A stretch of DNA of 64,000 nt from Comamonas antarctica (GCF_013363755.1 NZ_CP054841.1:248001-312000); one strand, 5' to 3'; counted from the stretch's first letter, positions 54,018 through 64,000 are shown. Notes: generated by a model not told the origin, from the sequence alone. Made by a program: numbers and translations.

Positions 54018-55868
54018 AGGCGCGGCGCCCAACTAAACGTTCGTCCTGAGCCTGCCTTGCCGGCCGCGTCGAAGGATGAACGTCCTCACGTTTGGACAAC
54101 TGGCCGTCAAGGTCCGACATGGATGCCCCGCGCCAGGCTCACAACGAACGGTTTTCAAGGCGCGGCGCATCATCAACCGTTCGTCCTGAGCCGCATCGAA
54201 GGATGAAGGTCCTGCCCTCACGATTAGGCAACTGGCCGTCCATGGTTCGACAGGATGCCCTGCGCCAGGCTCACCACGAACGGGTTTTTAAGACGCGGCG
54301 CATCACCAACCGTTCGAGCCGCGTCGAAGGATGAACGTCCCGCCTTCACGTTTAGACAACTGGCCGTCCATGGTTCGACAGGCTCACCACGAACGGTATT
54401 TTTAGAACGCAGCGCTCAATCACCCGTTCGTCCTGAGCCACGTCGAAGGATGAAGGTCCTGCCGTCACGTTTGGACATCTGGCCGTGCATGGTTCGACAT
54501 GGATGCCCTGCGCCAGGCTCATCACAAACGGTTTTTTTAAGGCGCGGCGCCCCACCAACCGTTCGGCCTGAGCCACGTCAAAGGATGAAGGTCCCGCCCA
54601 CACGATAGACACTGGCCGTCCATGGTTCGACATGGATGCCCTGCGCCAAACGCACCACGAACGGTATTTTTGGAACGTGGCGCCTCATCCACCGTTCGTT
54701 CTGAGCCGCGTCGAAGGATGAACGTCCCGCCCTCACGTTTAGACAACTGGCCGTCCATGGTTCAACATGGATGCCCTGCGCCAAGCTCACCACGAACGGA
54801 TTTTTAAGACGCAACGCCCCACCAACCGTTCGTCCTGAGCCGCGTCGAAGGATGAACGTCCCGCCTTCACGTTTAGACAACTGGCCGTCCATGGTTCGAT
54901 AGGATGCCCTGCGCCAGGCTCACCACGAACGGATTATTTAAGGCGCAGCGCATCATCAAACGTTCGTCCTGAGCCACGTCGAAGGATGAAGGTCCTCTCC
55001 TGACGTTTAGACAACTGGCCGTCCATGGTTCGACAGGATGCCCTGCGCCAGGCTCACCATGACCGGATTATTTAAGGCGCGGCGCATCATCAACCGTTCG
55101 TCCTGAGCTACGTCGAAGGATGAAGGTCCCACCCTCATGTTTAGACAACTGGCCGTCCATGGTTCGACATGGATGCCCTGCGCCCAGCTCACCACGAACG
55201 GGATTTTTAAGACGCAGCGCCCCACCAACCGTTCGTCCTGAGCCATGTCGAAGGATGAAGGTCCCACCCTCATGTTTAGACAACTGGCCGTTCATGGTTC
55301 GACAGGATGCCCTGCGCCAGGCTCACCACGAACGGACTTTTTAAGGCGCGGGTCCGAAGTAACCGTTCGTCCTGAGCCACATCGAAGGATGAAGGTCCTG
55401 CCCTCACGTTGGACAACTGGCCGTCCATGGTTCGACAGGATGCCCTGCGCCAGGCTCACCACGAACGGATTTTTTAAGGCGCGGGTCCGAAGTAACCGTT
55501 CGTCCTGAGCCACGTCGAAGGATGAAGGTCCTGCCCTCACGTTGGACATCTGGCCGTGCATGGTTCGACATGGATGCCCTGCGCCAAGCTCACCACGAAC
55601 GGATTTTTTAAGGCCCGGCGCATCACCAACTGTTCGTCCTGAACCACGTCGAAGGATGAAGGTCCCGCCCTCACGTTCGGACCACTGGCCGTCCATGGTT
55701 CGACAGGATGCCCTGCGCCAAGCTCACCACGAACGGATTTTTAAGGCGCAGCGCATCACCAACCGTTCGTCCTGAGCCACGTCGAAGGATGAAGGTCCCG
55801 CCCTCACGTTTAGGCAACTGGCCATCCATGGTTCGATATGGATGCCCCATGCCAAGCTCGCCATAACG
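54018..55868. repeat. Tandem array of about 14 units of 134 bp built from inverted REP-like arms
   Basis: The forward arm CGTTCGTCCTGAGCC plus CGTCGAAGGATGAA recurs at 54038, 54178, 54311, 54425, 54560, 54693, 54827, 54961, 55095, 55230, 55364, 55497, 55631 and 55764: steps of 133-135 bp except 140 and 114. Each unit also has an inverted arm (TTCGACA, GGCTCACCACGAACGG), a TTTAGACAACTGGCCGTCCA spacer and a T-rich stretch before GGCGCGGCGCATCA. In most units the inverted arm carries the insert ATGCCCTGCGCCAGG; the third unit (54311) lacks it and shows the canonical uninterrupted arm. Frames inside the array shift with each unit (134 is not a multiple of three), so it is not coding. Confidence 0.95.
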
Positions 55869-55910
55869 CTTGAGCGGGCTTCATGCGGCCACGGCCGGCC
55901 CAGCGGACAG

Positions 55911-55937
55911 AAAAAAGCCGGGGACTCGGTCCCCGGC
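55911..55937 (-). terminator. Intrinsic terminator of the porin gene
   Basis: Leftward GCCGGGGAC-CGA-GTCCCCGGC followed by TTTTTT: a perfect 9-bp stem with a T-run, 22 bp after the porin stop codon. Confidence 0.9.
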
Positions 55938-55958
55938 TCCCGTGGCAAGCCGTCCCGA

Positions 55959-57176
55959 TCAGAACGCGTGGCGAATGCCCAGATGCAGTGCGTCGCTGTT
56001 GCCATTGCTGCCCGGCGCTGCCTGGCTGGTGGCGCCGGTGAGCGCGTAGGCCGCGCCATTGCGGTTTTTCACGCGGCCGTAGTCGGCATAGAGGCTGGTG
56101 CGCTTGGACAGCGCGTGGATATAGGCCACGCCGAACTGGGTCGCATCGCGGTTGAGCGGGCCGCGGTCGTCGACGTGGATTGCCTGGGCCAGCAGGGTGT
56201 TGCGGCCGAATGGAATGGCCACGCCCAGCGAGGCGCTGCGGTCGTCCTGGCCGGCGTAGTAGCCCACCGTGGGGAAGCCGGCAAAGCCCTGGTTGTTGTC
56301 GGCCGCGGCCTGGGTCGCGGGCGTGATGGCGGCGCTGGGGTTCTTGAAGGTCGCAAACGAGCCGAAGACCTTGGCGACGCCGAAGTCATAGGCCAGGCTG
56401 GAGTTGAACCACTTGACGCTGCTGTCGTCGACGATGTGCTTGAACACCGTGTACGACATCGCGCCGCTGAGCTTGCCACTTGCATAGAACAGCGCGGCGG
56501 CGGTGCTCGAGCCGGCGCTCGAGCTCAGGCCGCTGCCGGGCGCGGGCGAGGTTTCGCCCGGTGCATAGGCCAGCTTGCCGATGAAGCCGCCGATCGATGG
56601 CGTCTGGTACCAGATGGTGTTGTTGACGCGTCCCGAGGCGGGCTGGATGCCCTGCAGGTTGCCGCCGCCGCCCAGGCCGAAGGCGTCGCCCACGGCCTGC
56701 ACTTCCGAGCTGACCGCGGTCACGGTGCGGCCCAGGCGGATCTCGCCGAAGCTGCCCGTGAGGCTGACCAGCGCGCCGCGGCCAAAGCCCTTGGCGCCCG
56801 CGCCCTGGTTCTGGCCCAGCGTGCCGGCGTCGCTGTTGAGGCCCATCTCCAGCAGGAAGTTGGCGCGCAGGCCGCCGCCGAGGTCCTCGCTGCCCTTGAA
56901 GCCCAGGCGCGAGCCGTTCATGTGGCCGCTGTCGACGCGCCACAGCCGGCCGCCAGGGCTCGTCACATAGCCAATGCTGGTGTCGATCAGGCCATAGATG
57001 CTGACGCTGCTCGACGGCGTGGCGGCGAGTCCGCCCGCCGGGGTCGTGATCTGGCGCAGCTCTTCCTTTTGTGCCTGCTGGGCCAGTGCCGGCAGACCGG
57101 CGCACAGGCAAGCCGCGGCAACGGCGATGGAAAAGGACGATGGGCGCGATACGCGCTGGGGGTTCGGTTGCAACAA
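55959..57176 (-). CDS. Gram-negative outer-membrane porin (Omp32-like)
   Basis: No ATG fits; a TTG at 57176 is chosen, six bases after AGGAG, giving 405 residues with a signal peptide that ends ALPALAQQ-like (AGLPALAQQ). Porin features: SSVSIYGLIDTSIGYVTSPG, the conserved GSRLGFKGSEDLGGGLRANF, FGEIRLGRTVTAV, and a C-terminal aromatic residue (LHLGIRHAF) for barrel assembly. It is a trimeric 16-strand general porin of Burkholderiales type. Two operator-like palindromes upstream suggest induction with the catabolic genes, so it may admit the substrate through the outer membrane. Confidence 0.88.
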   Translation of the reverse strand: MLQPNPQRVSRPSSFSIAVAAACLCAGLPALAQQAQKEELRQITTPAGGLAATPSSSVSIYGLIDTSIGYVTSPGGRLWRVDSGHMNGSRLGFKGSEDLGGGLRANFLLEMGLNSDAGTLGQNQGAGAKGFGRGALVSLTGSFGEIRLGRTVTAVSSEVQAVGDAFGLGGGGNLQGIQPASGRVNNTIWYQTPSIGGFIGKLAYAPGETSPAPGSGLSSSAGSSTAAALFYASGKLSGAMSYTVFKHIVDDSSVKWFNSSLAYDFGVAKVFGSFATFKNPSAAITPATQAAADNNQGFAGFPTVGYYAGQDDRSASLGVAIPFGRNTLLAQAIHVDDRGPLNRDATQFGVAYIHALSKRTSLYADYGRVKNRNGAAYALTGATSQAAPGSNGNSDALHLGIRHAF

Positions 57177-57247
57177 GACTGTCTCCTCGTATGTGTCTAC
57201 GTTTTGGCGGCACCTGCGGACGCAGGATCCGGGCTTCGCCGATCCAC

Positions 57248-57265
57248 TTGTCGGCCGGCAAGTAA
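57248..57265. promoter_or_regulatory. Shared palindromic operator, site 5 (porin)
   Basis: TTGTCGGCCGGCAAGTAA; reverse complement TTACTTGCCGGCCGACAA keeps the TTAC...CCG core of the family. About 70 bp upstream of the porin start. Confidence 0.55.
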
Positions 57266-57282
57266 TGATAGAAAGCAAATAC

Positions 57283-57300
57283 TTACCGGCCGACAGGGAA
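57283..57300. promoter_or_regulatory. Shared palindromic operator, site 6 (porin)
   Basis: TTACCGGCCGACAGGGAA, 35 bp from site 5. Half-site TTACCGGCCGA is strong, the right half weaker. Both sites lie in a more AT-rich region that probably holds the porin promoter. Confidence 0.55.
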
Positions 57301-57347
57301 AACACGCGTGAACGGCACACAACGCTGGCTGCGGCTGTTGCGGGACC

Positions 57348-57374
57348 AAAAAAAAACCCTCCGCGAGGAGGGTT
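57348..57374 (-). terminator. Intrinsic terminator of the acyl-CoA dehydrogenase gene
   Basis: Leftward AACCCTCC-TCGC-GGAGGGTT followed by a run of T (57348-57356). It lies about 35 bp after the stop at 57408 and separates that gene from the porin promoter. Confidence 0.85.
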
Positions 57375-57407
57375 CGTGAGGAGCAGCGCGGGGCTGCGCA
57401 AGCTGGG

Positions 57408-58640
<1,233 letters not shown>

Positions 58641-58819
58641 GGGCTTCCTTGTGGGATGGCGGGCGACCCACCCGAGCCGCCCTGATGAAAAATATTGGAG
58701 CATTGCCGCGCGGCAAACACCGTCCCGCACGTGACGGAAGCCGCCGCGCACCGCATTGCGCTGTGCGCGGCATGGCCTTCAGCGCGGGCGTGCGCCAGCG
58801 CGCGCCGTTGGCGCCCCCT

Positions 58820-61237
58820 TCAGCCGACGCGCAGGCCGGCGCCGCGCGCAGGCTTTGGCGCCTGGCGCACGGCATCGCCTTGCGGCGCGCGCTGCAGCCG
58901 GCGTTTCTCGATCGCATCCTGCACCGCCGGTCGCACCTGGCGATCGAGCCCTTGCCGGCCCAATGCGCTGCGCTGCGCCAGGTCATTGAAGTCGGTCATG
59001 CCCTGCATCTGCGCCAGCGCCGCAAGTTGCTCGGCGGCCAGCCCGTTGCCGGTGCGCAGGTGCTCGCGGTAGTTCTGCGGCGTGATCGGCGGCAGTCCGG
59101 CCGGATAGCGGTTCTCGCCCACCGCGAAGACCGGCAGCAGCACCGTGCCGCCGGTGCTTCTGGCCGCCTCCCTGGCCTTGGCCCGCCCCGGGTTGATGCC
59201 CTGGGTCAGCTCGAGGTGGCGGTCGTCGTCGGCGGCAATGACCACCGGTTTGCCGGGAAAGCGTGCATGCAGGGCCTTGGCCACGGCCGGCAGGTTGCCG
59301 GGCTCGAAGGCCGCCACCGTGGCAAAGCCCAGCGACTGCGACAGGCTGCTGGCGGTGGCATAGCCCTCGCCAATGACCAGCGCCGGCGCGCGGGCCAGCG
59401 CATCGAGGCCGCCGACCGCATGGAAGCAGCCATCGCGGCGCCCATCCTGGGCAAAGCGGCGCGCGCCGTTCTCCTCGATGTATTGCATCGACCACTGCCG
59501 GCCCCCGGCATCGACCATCGGCACGCAAGTGCGCTTGCCCTCGCCATCGGTGAACACCCCGGCTTGCGGCGCGATGCCCTTGGCTTGCATGTAGGGCGTG
59601 GGCTGGGCCGCGGGCAGCAGCTCGCCCATCTGCAGGCGCACGCGCTCCGCCGCCTGCTCCTGCATTTGCAGCAGCGCATCGGCACGTGCGCGCAGCTTGC
59701 TGCCGGCCTCGGCCAGCATGCGCTGCTTTTCGCCGGGCTCGAGCCGATAGCCCTTGGCCTTCCACTGCATGTCGATGCCGGTCTGCGGGTTCTTGATGTA
59801 GCCACTGGAGCGCGCGGCCAGGTGGCCGATGTAGAAGGCCTCGCCCCCGGCCTCGCCGTTGCCCGCTCCCGCGCCTTCGACCGCGATGCGGTGCTTCTTG
59901 CCGTCCATGACCGGATGCTCGCCGCTGACCACGCAGCCCATGGCGCGCAGCGCCTGCGCAAACTCCTCCTGCGGGCGCATGGCCGGGCCTTGTTCGGCGC
60001 CAAGGCTGCCGGGCTGCCAGCGCGTGAGCTTTTGCACGTCGGCATCGGGGCCGACAAACCAGGACCGCGCAGCAGGGTCCCAGGCCGCGCCCGCGGCCTT
60101 GGCCACCTTGCGTTCGCCATAGGGCACGGCCAGGTAGGCGCGATCGGGCTGCAACGCGCGCTCCTGTGCGGGGGACGTGCGCACCGGGTGCGTCCACTGC
60201 GAGAACGGCGCGGCATCGACGCCCGCAGGTACGAACCAGGCCTGCGCCTGGCGGTGCCAGCGCGCGCCCAGCGCCTTGGCTTCTTCCTTGTGCTCGAAGG
60301 GCACATGCAGGAAGACGGCGCGCTGCGCCTGCGGGACGCGCTGCGCTGGCGACTGCGCCAACGCCGGCGCTGCCGGCCCGGCCTGCTGCGCCTGGTCATG
60401 GTGCTGCTCCAGCCCGCGCACATAGCCCTGGATCTTCTCGGCATCGGCCGCGGCGCGAAAGACTTCCAGCGGATCATTGCGCAGCAGCGTGATCCAGTTG
60501 CCGACATAGGCGGCATGCTGGCCGGGGTCGTGCCCAATGCCCAGCTCTTCGCCCAGCATCATGCTGGCGATCTCGGCGCGCAGTTCCTCCTGGGCATAGC
60601 CCACGCTGGCATAGGGATGCGACTGGTCGCGGTCGAGGCGCGACGCATGGCCGCTCCAGTGGCCCAGCTCGTGCAGCGCGATGGCGTAATACTCGGCCGG
60701 CGTGGCGAACTGCGTGCGCGCCGGCAGGTGGATGGTGTCGGTGTCGGGCCGGTAGAACGCGCGGTTGGACTCGCCGTGCTCGATGCGCGCGCCCGAGGCC
60801 TGCAGCAACTGCTCGGCGCGCTCCACCGGGTTCCAGTCCGGCGCGCGCAGCGCCAGCGGCGGCAGCCCGTCGATCTGCTCGGCGTTGAAGACCGTGGCAA
60901 AGAACACGCGCGGGCGCTCCAGCCGCACGGTCTGCCCCTGCGGCTGGTCCTCGGTGAATTTCCAGTACTGGATCGAGGTGCCGGCCTCGCCCGGGCGCAC
61001 CCGGGCGCCCGCGGCCTCGGCCTGCTTATAGGTCATCCAGCGCGGATCGGCATGTCCGCGGCTCGCCAGCTGAATGGCATTGATGCCTTTGTAGCGCCGG
61101 CCGGTCGCGGGATTCATCGGCAGCGGCGCCGGCGGCCCGCCCGCGCGCCAGGGCTTTTGCCAGGGCGCCGTGCCGGCCTCGAGCTGCTCGATCAATCTTT
61201 CGGCCACGGTGGCATAAAACGGCTTTTGCGATTCCAT
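58820..61237 (-). CDS. ArdC-DUF5710-Toprim protein (TraC-primase/antirestriction-like)
   Basis: ATG 61237 (MESQKPFYATVAERLIEQLE) gives 805 residues. Residues 5-280: ArdC-type ssDNA-binding domain plus zincin metalloprotease (HELGH at 189-193; the ArdC family counters restriction of incoming DNA). Residues about 306-348 and 365-407: two DUF5710 repeats (FLHVPFEHKEEAKALGARW, YLAVPYGERKVAKAAGAAW). Residues about 620-720: Toprim domain (ALVIGEGYATASSLSQSLG, VVIAADDDRHLE), as in conjugative primases. In RP4 this position belongs to traC. Probably enters the recipient with the DNA to prime the second strand and protect it. Confidence 0.87.
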   Translation of the reverse strand: MESQKPFYATVAERLIEQLEAGTAPWQKPWRAGGPPAPLPMNPATGRRYKGINAIQLASRGHADPRWMTYKQAEAAGARVRPGEAGTSIQYWKFTEDQPQGQTVRLERPRVFFATVFNAEQIDGLPPLALRAPDWNPVERAEQLLQASGARIEHGESNRAFYRPDTDTIHLPARTQFATPAEYYAIALHELGHWSGHASRLDRDQSHPYASVGYAQEELRAEIASMMLGEELGIGHDPGQHAAYVGNWITLLRNDPLEVFRAAADAEKIQGYVRGLEQHHDQAQQAGPAAPALAQSPAQRVPQAQRAVFLHVPFEHKEEAKALGARWHRQAQAWFVPAGVDAAPFSQWTHPVRTSPAQERALQPDRAYLAVPYGERKVAKAAGAAWDPAARSWFVGPDADVQKLTRWQPGSLGAEQGPAMRPQEEFAQALRAMGCVVSGEHPVMDGKKHRIAVEGAGAGNGEAGGEAFYIGHLAARSSGYIKNPQTGIDMQWKAKGYRLEPGEKQRMLAEAGSKLRARADALLQMQEQAAERVRLQMGELLPAAQPTPYMQAKGIAPQAGVFTDGEGKRTCVPMVDAGGRQWSMQYIEENGARRFAQDGRRDGCFHAVGGLDALARAPALVIGEGYATASSLSQSLGFATVAAFEPGNLPAVAKALHARFPGKPVVIAADDDRHLELTQGINPGRAKAREAARSTGGTVLLPVFAVGENRYPAGLPPITPQNYREHLRTGNGLAAEQLAALAQMQGMTDFNDLAQRSALGRQGLDRQVRPAVQDAIEKRRLQRAPQGDAVRQAPKPARGAGLRVG

Positions 61238-61319
61238 GTCTGTCTCCTGTTCGCGGCTCTGCGGCCGCATGGCGGTGCGGCGCGCCATGGCGCCGTGCAG
61301 TGCGCGCGCGAGGCGCGGC

Positions 61320-61550
61320 TCAGGCCTGGGCGTCCCTCAGGTCGTCGCTGCTGTCCAGTGCATCCTGTTCATCGAGCGCGTCCTCGGTGAACGCGCCGAC
61401 GCGGTCGGCTTCCTCGGGGTCGAACTCGGCCTGGAAACCAGGTGTGAGCGCATCCAGCAGCTTCTCGTCGACCATTGCTATGCCGTCATGCGGATCGTCG
61501 GCCGGTGCCACCGGCGTATCGATCTGCCAGGGCGTTTTCAGTGGGTTCAT
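61320..61550 (-). CDS. Small acidic conjugation-region protein, 76 aa
   Basis: ATG 61550 ([20 protein letters not shown]) gives 76 residues, strongly acidic towards the end ([19 protein letters not shown]), no membrane segment. It starts just after traF and precedes the TraC-like gene, the position of traD in the RP4 Tra1 region, although similarity is only positional. A GTG at 61559 is an alternative start. Function unknown. Confidence 0.65.
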   Translation of the reverse strand: MNPLKTPWQIDTPVAPADDPHDGIAMVDEKLLDALTPGFQAEFDPEEADRVGAFTEDALDEQDALDSSDDLRDAQA

Positions 61551-61555
61551 GGCTA

Positions 61556-62242
61556 TCACTCCTTTTCATGGGTGGGGCGCGGCGCGGCATGCGCGCCGCG
61601 CCAGGGGTTTGCCGGCGCGGCCGCCGCGCGCGCGTCCGCCGGCCGGCAAATGCTTTGGTCCGTTTGCCCGCCGGGCGGCCAGGTCAGCAGGGGCACGATC
61701 ACGCTTTTGACCTGGGCCTGCGCCACCGGCCCGAAGTAGCGCGCATCGAATGCCTGCGGGCGCGCCGGCGACATCAGCAGCAGCTCGCCCGCAGCCAGCG
61801 TCAGTGCCCGCGGCGCGGTGCGCGGCAGGGGCCGGCCGGCCAGGTCCGCGGCCAAGGGGGCGCTGCCGACCAGCAGCCGGCCGTTGACGGACACCCCGCG
61901 CGCGGCAAAATCCACCTGGTCGCCCGGCAAGGCCAGCACCTGCTTCATCAGATAGCCGTAGCCGCCCGCGCAGAACCCCGCGCCCAGGTAGCCGCGAGCG
62001 CGCGCCAGCGCAAAGACCGGCGTGGGCGGCGGACACAGGAGCACGCAGGCGCCGCGCACCACGGGCGCAGCGCTCACGCGGTACAGGCCCGGCGGAATGC
62101 TCGGGCTGGTGTTGACGCGCAGGCCCGCCAGGCCGCCGGCCGCGGCGCACAGCAGCCAGGCCGCGCCGGCCCAGGCAACGACCTGGTGCGCTGGCCGCCC
62201 GCGCGCGCGCCGCAGACGCAGTGCATGCCGGGGCAGCTTCAC
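61556..62242 (-). CDS. traF: TraF-type conjugal transfer peptidase (S26 family)
   Basis: GTG start at 62242 overlaps the traG stop (GTGA). 228 residues: N-terminal hydrophobic segment ([20 protein letters not shown]), catalytic Ser in [13 protein letters not shown] and catalytic Lys in [14 protein letters not shown], then GYLGAGFC and the C-terminal S26 strand [17 protein letters not shown]. In IncP plasmids TraF cuts and cyclises the TrbC pilin. An unusually long Ala/Pro-rich tail follows the peptidase core. Confidence 0.9.
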   Translation of the reverse strand: MKLPRHALRLRRARGRPAHQVVAWAGAAWLLCAAAGGLAGLRVNTSPSIPPGLYRVSAAPVVRGACVLLCPPPTPVFALARARGYLGAGFCAGGYGYLMKQVLALPGDQVDFAARGVSVNGRLLVGSAPLAADLAGRPLPRTAPRALTLAAGELLLMSPARPQAFDARYFGPVAQAQVKSVIVPLLTWPPGGQTDQSICRPADARAAAAPANPWRGAHAAPRPTHEKE

Positions 62243-64000
62243 AGCGTGATCTCCCTGCCGGCTGCGGGCGCCAGCGCGCGCAAGACATCGCTGGCCGCGG
62301 GTTCGGGCACGGCCGCGCGCGCAGCAAACACCGGATCCTGGAAGTACAGCGGCTGGCGCCCGTAGATCGCCGGGAAGCCGGCGACATACACCACCATGTC
62401 GCCGGCTTCGGTGATCTGGCCCTGCGCGTCCTTTTTCGGGCCCGGCATGCGCAGGCATTCGTCGGGCGTGAGCAGCGGGCGCTGCGTCTCCTGCGTGGTG
62501 CGCGAGACCTGGCCCAGGATGGCGCTGGTGCGGCGGCCGCTGGTGGTGATCTGCTGCTTGACCACCGTGGTCTGGCCGGTCAGCTTCGACAGGTGCTCCG
62601 CGGTCTCGATGCGGTTGGGCGGGTAGGCATTCTGGATATGGCAGTTCGAGGTGATGGTCTCGTCGGGGCCGTAGCCGGCCTCCTTGCTCTTGAGCTGGTT
62701 CACGTCCTGGCAGATCAGGTAGAACTTGATGCCGTAGCTGGCCACGAAGGCCAGCGACTCCTGCAATATCTCGAGCCGGCCCAGGCTGGGGAATTCGTCG
62801 AGCAGGCCCAGCAGCCGGTGTTGGTAGCCCTGGCGCGCGCGCAGCACCAGCGTCGGCGCCGCACGGCGCGCACGCCCCCAGCGCCGCGGCGGCGCCATCG
62901 GCACGCGCTCGAATTCCATGCGGTCGGCCAGCAGCCGCACGATCATGTTGACCATGATGCGCACCAGCGGCCGCAGCCGCGCCTTGTCGTTGGGCTGGGT
63001 GATGATGTAGAGACTCACCGGACTTTCGTGGTGCATCAGGTCCTTGAGGCGGAACTGCGAGCGGCTGACGTTGTGCGCCACCACCGGGTCGCGGTACAGC
63101 GCGAGATAGGACTTGGCCGTGGACAGCACCGACCCGGCCTCTTCGGGCGGACGGTCCAGCATGTCGCGCGCCGCCGCTGCCACCGCCGGGTGCGCCTGCC
63201 CCGCGCAGTGCGGATAGCGCGTCATTTCGTCCCACAGCGCGCTGGAGTCGCGCGCGGGATCGGCAAGCATCGCATCGACTCCGGGCAGCGTCGCGCAGCC
63301 GCCTTCGGCGCGCGCCTTGTAGAGCGCATGCAGGATCACCCCGACCAGCAGCGCCTGGCTGGTCTTTTGCCAGTGGCTTTCCAGCCCCTTGCCGTCGGGG
63401 TCGACAATCAGCGTTGCGAGGTTCTGCACATCGCCGACCTCGTACTCGCTGGCCACGCGGATCTCGTCGAGTGGGTTCCAGCCCAGGCTGGCATCGGGCG
63501 ACGCCGGCTCGAAGCGCAGCACCTTGTTGTGCGCATGCAATTGCCGCCAGCCGGCCGTCATGACCCAGAGTTCGCCCTTGAGATCGGTGACCACCGTGCT
63601 GTGCGGCCACGACAGCAGCGTCGGCACCACCAGCCCCACGCCTTTACCCGAGCGCGTCGGCGCATAGGTCAGCACATGCTCGGGGCCGTTGTGGCGCAGG
63701 TAGTGGATGGTGCCCGATCTGTCGGCCCACGCGCCAACGTAGACGCCCGCGCCGGCTGCAGCCGGCTTGCCGCGCAGCCGCTCGTGCCAGCTGCGCGCCG
63801 GCGGCAGCAGGCCGGCGCGCTCGATGTCGTGCCGATCGGCCCAGCGCGCCGAACCATGCAGATAGGCATTGGGCCGGCCCGAGTGGGCTTGCAACATGCG
63901 CGCCACCGCCAATGCCAGCAGCGCCGCGCCGGCAAGCGTCGTGCCCACGCCCGCCGCGCGCACAAAGACATCGGGATACGCGCCGTACCACTGCATGGCC
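62239..64000 (-). CDS. traG: TraG/VirD4-type coupling protein (5' part outside window)
   Basis: The frame is open to the right edge, so the N-terminus lies outside; at least 587 residues are present. Walker A APTRSGKGVG, Walker B LLGLLDEFPSLG, plus GSARWADRHDIERAG, TDLKGELWVMTAGWR and FYLICQDVNQLKS are the TraG pattern. VirD4-family ATPases bring the relaxosome to the type IV channel. The segment AYPDVFVRAAGVG before a membrane region fits the N-terminal transmembrane part. Followed by traF with a four-base overlap, as in RP4. Confidence 0.93.
   Translation of the reverse strand, partial: AMQWYGAYPDVFVRAAGVGTTLAGAALLALAVARMLQAHSGRPNAYLHGSARWADRHDIERAGLLPPARSWHERLRGKPAAAGAGVYVGAWADRSGTIHYLRHNGPEHVLTYAPTRSGKGVGLVVPTLLSWPHSTVVTDLKGELWVMTAGWRQLHAHNKVLRFEPASPDASLGWNPLDEIRVASEYEVGDVQNLATLIVDPDGKGLESHWQKTSQALLVGVILHALYKARAEGGCATLPGVDAMLADPARDSSALWDEMTRYPHCAGQAHPAVAAAARDMLDRPPEEAGSVLSTAKSYLALYRDPVVAHNVSRSQFRLKDLMHHESPVSLYIITQPNDKARLRPLVRIMVNMIVRLLADRMEFERVPMAPPRRWGRARRAAPTLVLRARQGYQHRLLGLLDEFPSLGRLEILQESLAFVASYGIKFYLICQDVNQLKSKEAGYGPDETITSNCHIQNAYPPNRIETAEHLSKLTGQTTVVKQQITTSGRRTSAILGQVSRTTQETQRPLLTPDECLRMPGPKKDAQGQITEAGDMVVYVAGFPAIYGRQPLYFQDPVFAARAAVPEPAASDVLRALAPAAGREITL

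Noticed and set aside
54092..55775. Several short proteins with repeats such as GPSSFDVAQDERLV in the array
   Set aside because: Frames change at each 134-bp unit, have no ribosome-binding sites and arise on both strands from the repeat itself.
54018..55868. CRISPR array
   Set aside because: Units are about 134 bp of nearly identical sequence with internal inverted arms and no unique spacers; no cas genes are present.
58641..58819. Attachment site of an integrative element at the junction
   Set aside because: No integrase, tRNA end or direct repeat is visible in this 179-bp gap; the boundary cannot be defined from this window.

Overview
The window is GC-rich betaproteobacterial DNA, most like the Comamonadaceae (Acidovorax, Comamonas, Delftia, Variovorax relatives). 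Signs are the Bug/TTT-type solute-binding proteins, many LysR-type regulators beside CoA-thioester genes, an Omp32-like porin, and the high third-position GC of most genes. No rRNA or tRNA gene was seen. I cannot tell chromosome from megaplasmid; the right end carries plasmid-type conjugation genes.

Layout. 0-2.7 kb is lower in GC and accessory: a truncated hipA-type kinase, an acetyltransferase broken by one in-frame stop, a 50-aa hydrophilic protein, an 11-bp tandem repeat and a cysteine-rich orphan. 2.9-11.4 kb holds small oxidoreductases with divergent regulators (flavin reductase, FAD monooxygenase/LysR, DUF1348/TetR, Zn-alcohol dehydrogenase, SDR/LysR). 11.5-17.4 kb is a LysR-linked CoA-thioester operon: Bug protein, class III CoA-transferase, cupin, acyl-CoA dehydrogenase, methylglutaconyl-CoA hydratase-like enzyme. 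17.9-29.4 kb carries an NmrA-like reductase, secreted proteins, a large metallo-beta-lactamase-fold lipoprotein with a candidate leader-peptide attenuator, a Fur-box siderophore receptor plus esterase, a quinone oxidoreductase/LysR pair and an RNase H-like protein. 29.6-35 kb has a YghA-like SDR, a TetR regulator, a frameshifted diguanylate cyclase, an L,D-transpeptidase and stress or surface proteins.

35.1-58.6 kb is the main content: a catabolic supercluster. The rightward operon encodes a Bug protein, an SDR, two acyl-CoA dehydrogenases, an ADP-forming acyl-CoA synthetase and a SnoaL-like protein. A ten-gene leftward operon encodes an AMP-forming acyl-CoA ligase, a complete branched-chain-type ABC importer, an SMP-30-type lactonase, two SDRs and a Baeyer-Villiger-type monooxygenase. 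An enoyl-CoA hydratase, a porin and a further acyl-CoA dehydrogenase complete it. The set fits alcohol to ketone to lactone to hydroxyacid to acyl-CoA to beta-oxidation of an alicyclic or terpenoid-like compound; the substrate is unknown. A palindrome close to TTACCTGCCGAACGGTAA lies before the TetR gene at 30765, the Bug operon, both divergent units at 53 kb and the porin, suggesting one TetR-controlled regulon.

Inside this cluster, between convergent genes, is an unusual array of about 14 tandem copies of a 134-bp unit built from inverted REP-like arms (54.0-55.9 kb). Single copies of the same arms are scattered at 16, 39, 41 and 42 kb. From 58.8 kb to the end, leftward genes for an ArdC/DUF5710/Toprim protein, a small acidic protein, TraF and TraG match the RP4 Tra1 gene order. 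The catabolic cluster therefore abuts a conjugation module of a plasmid or integrative element.
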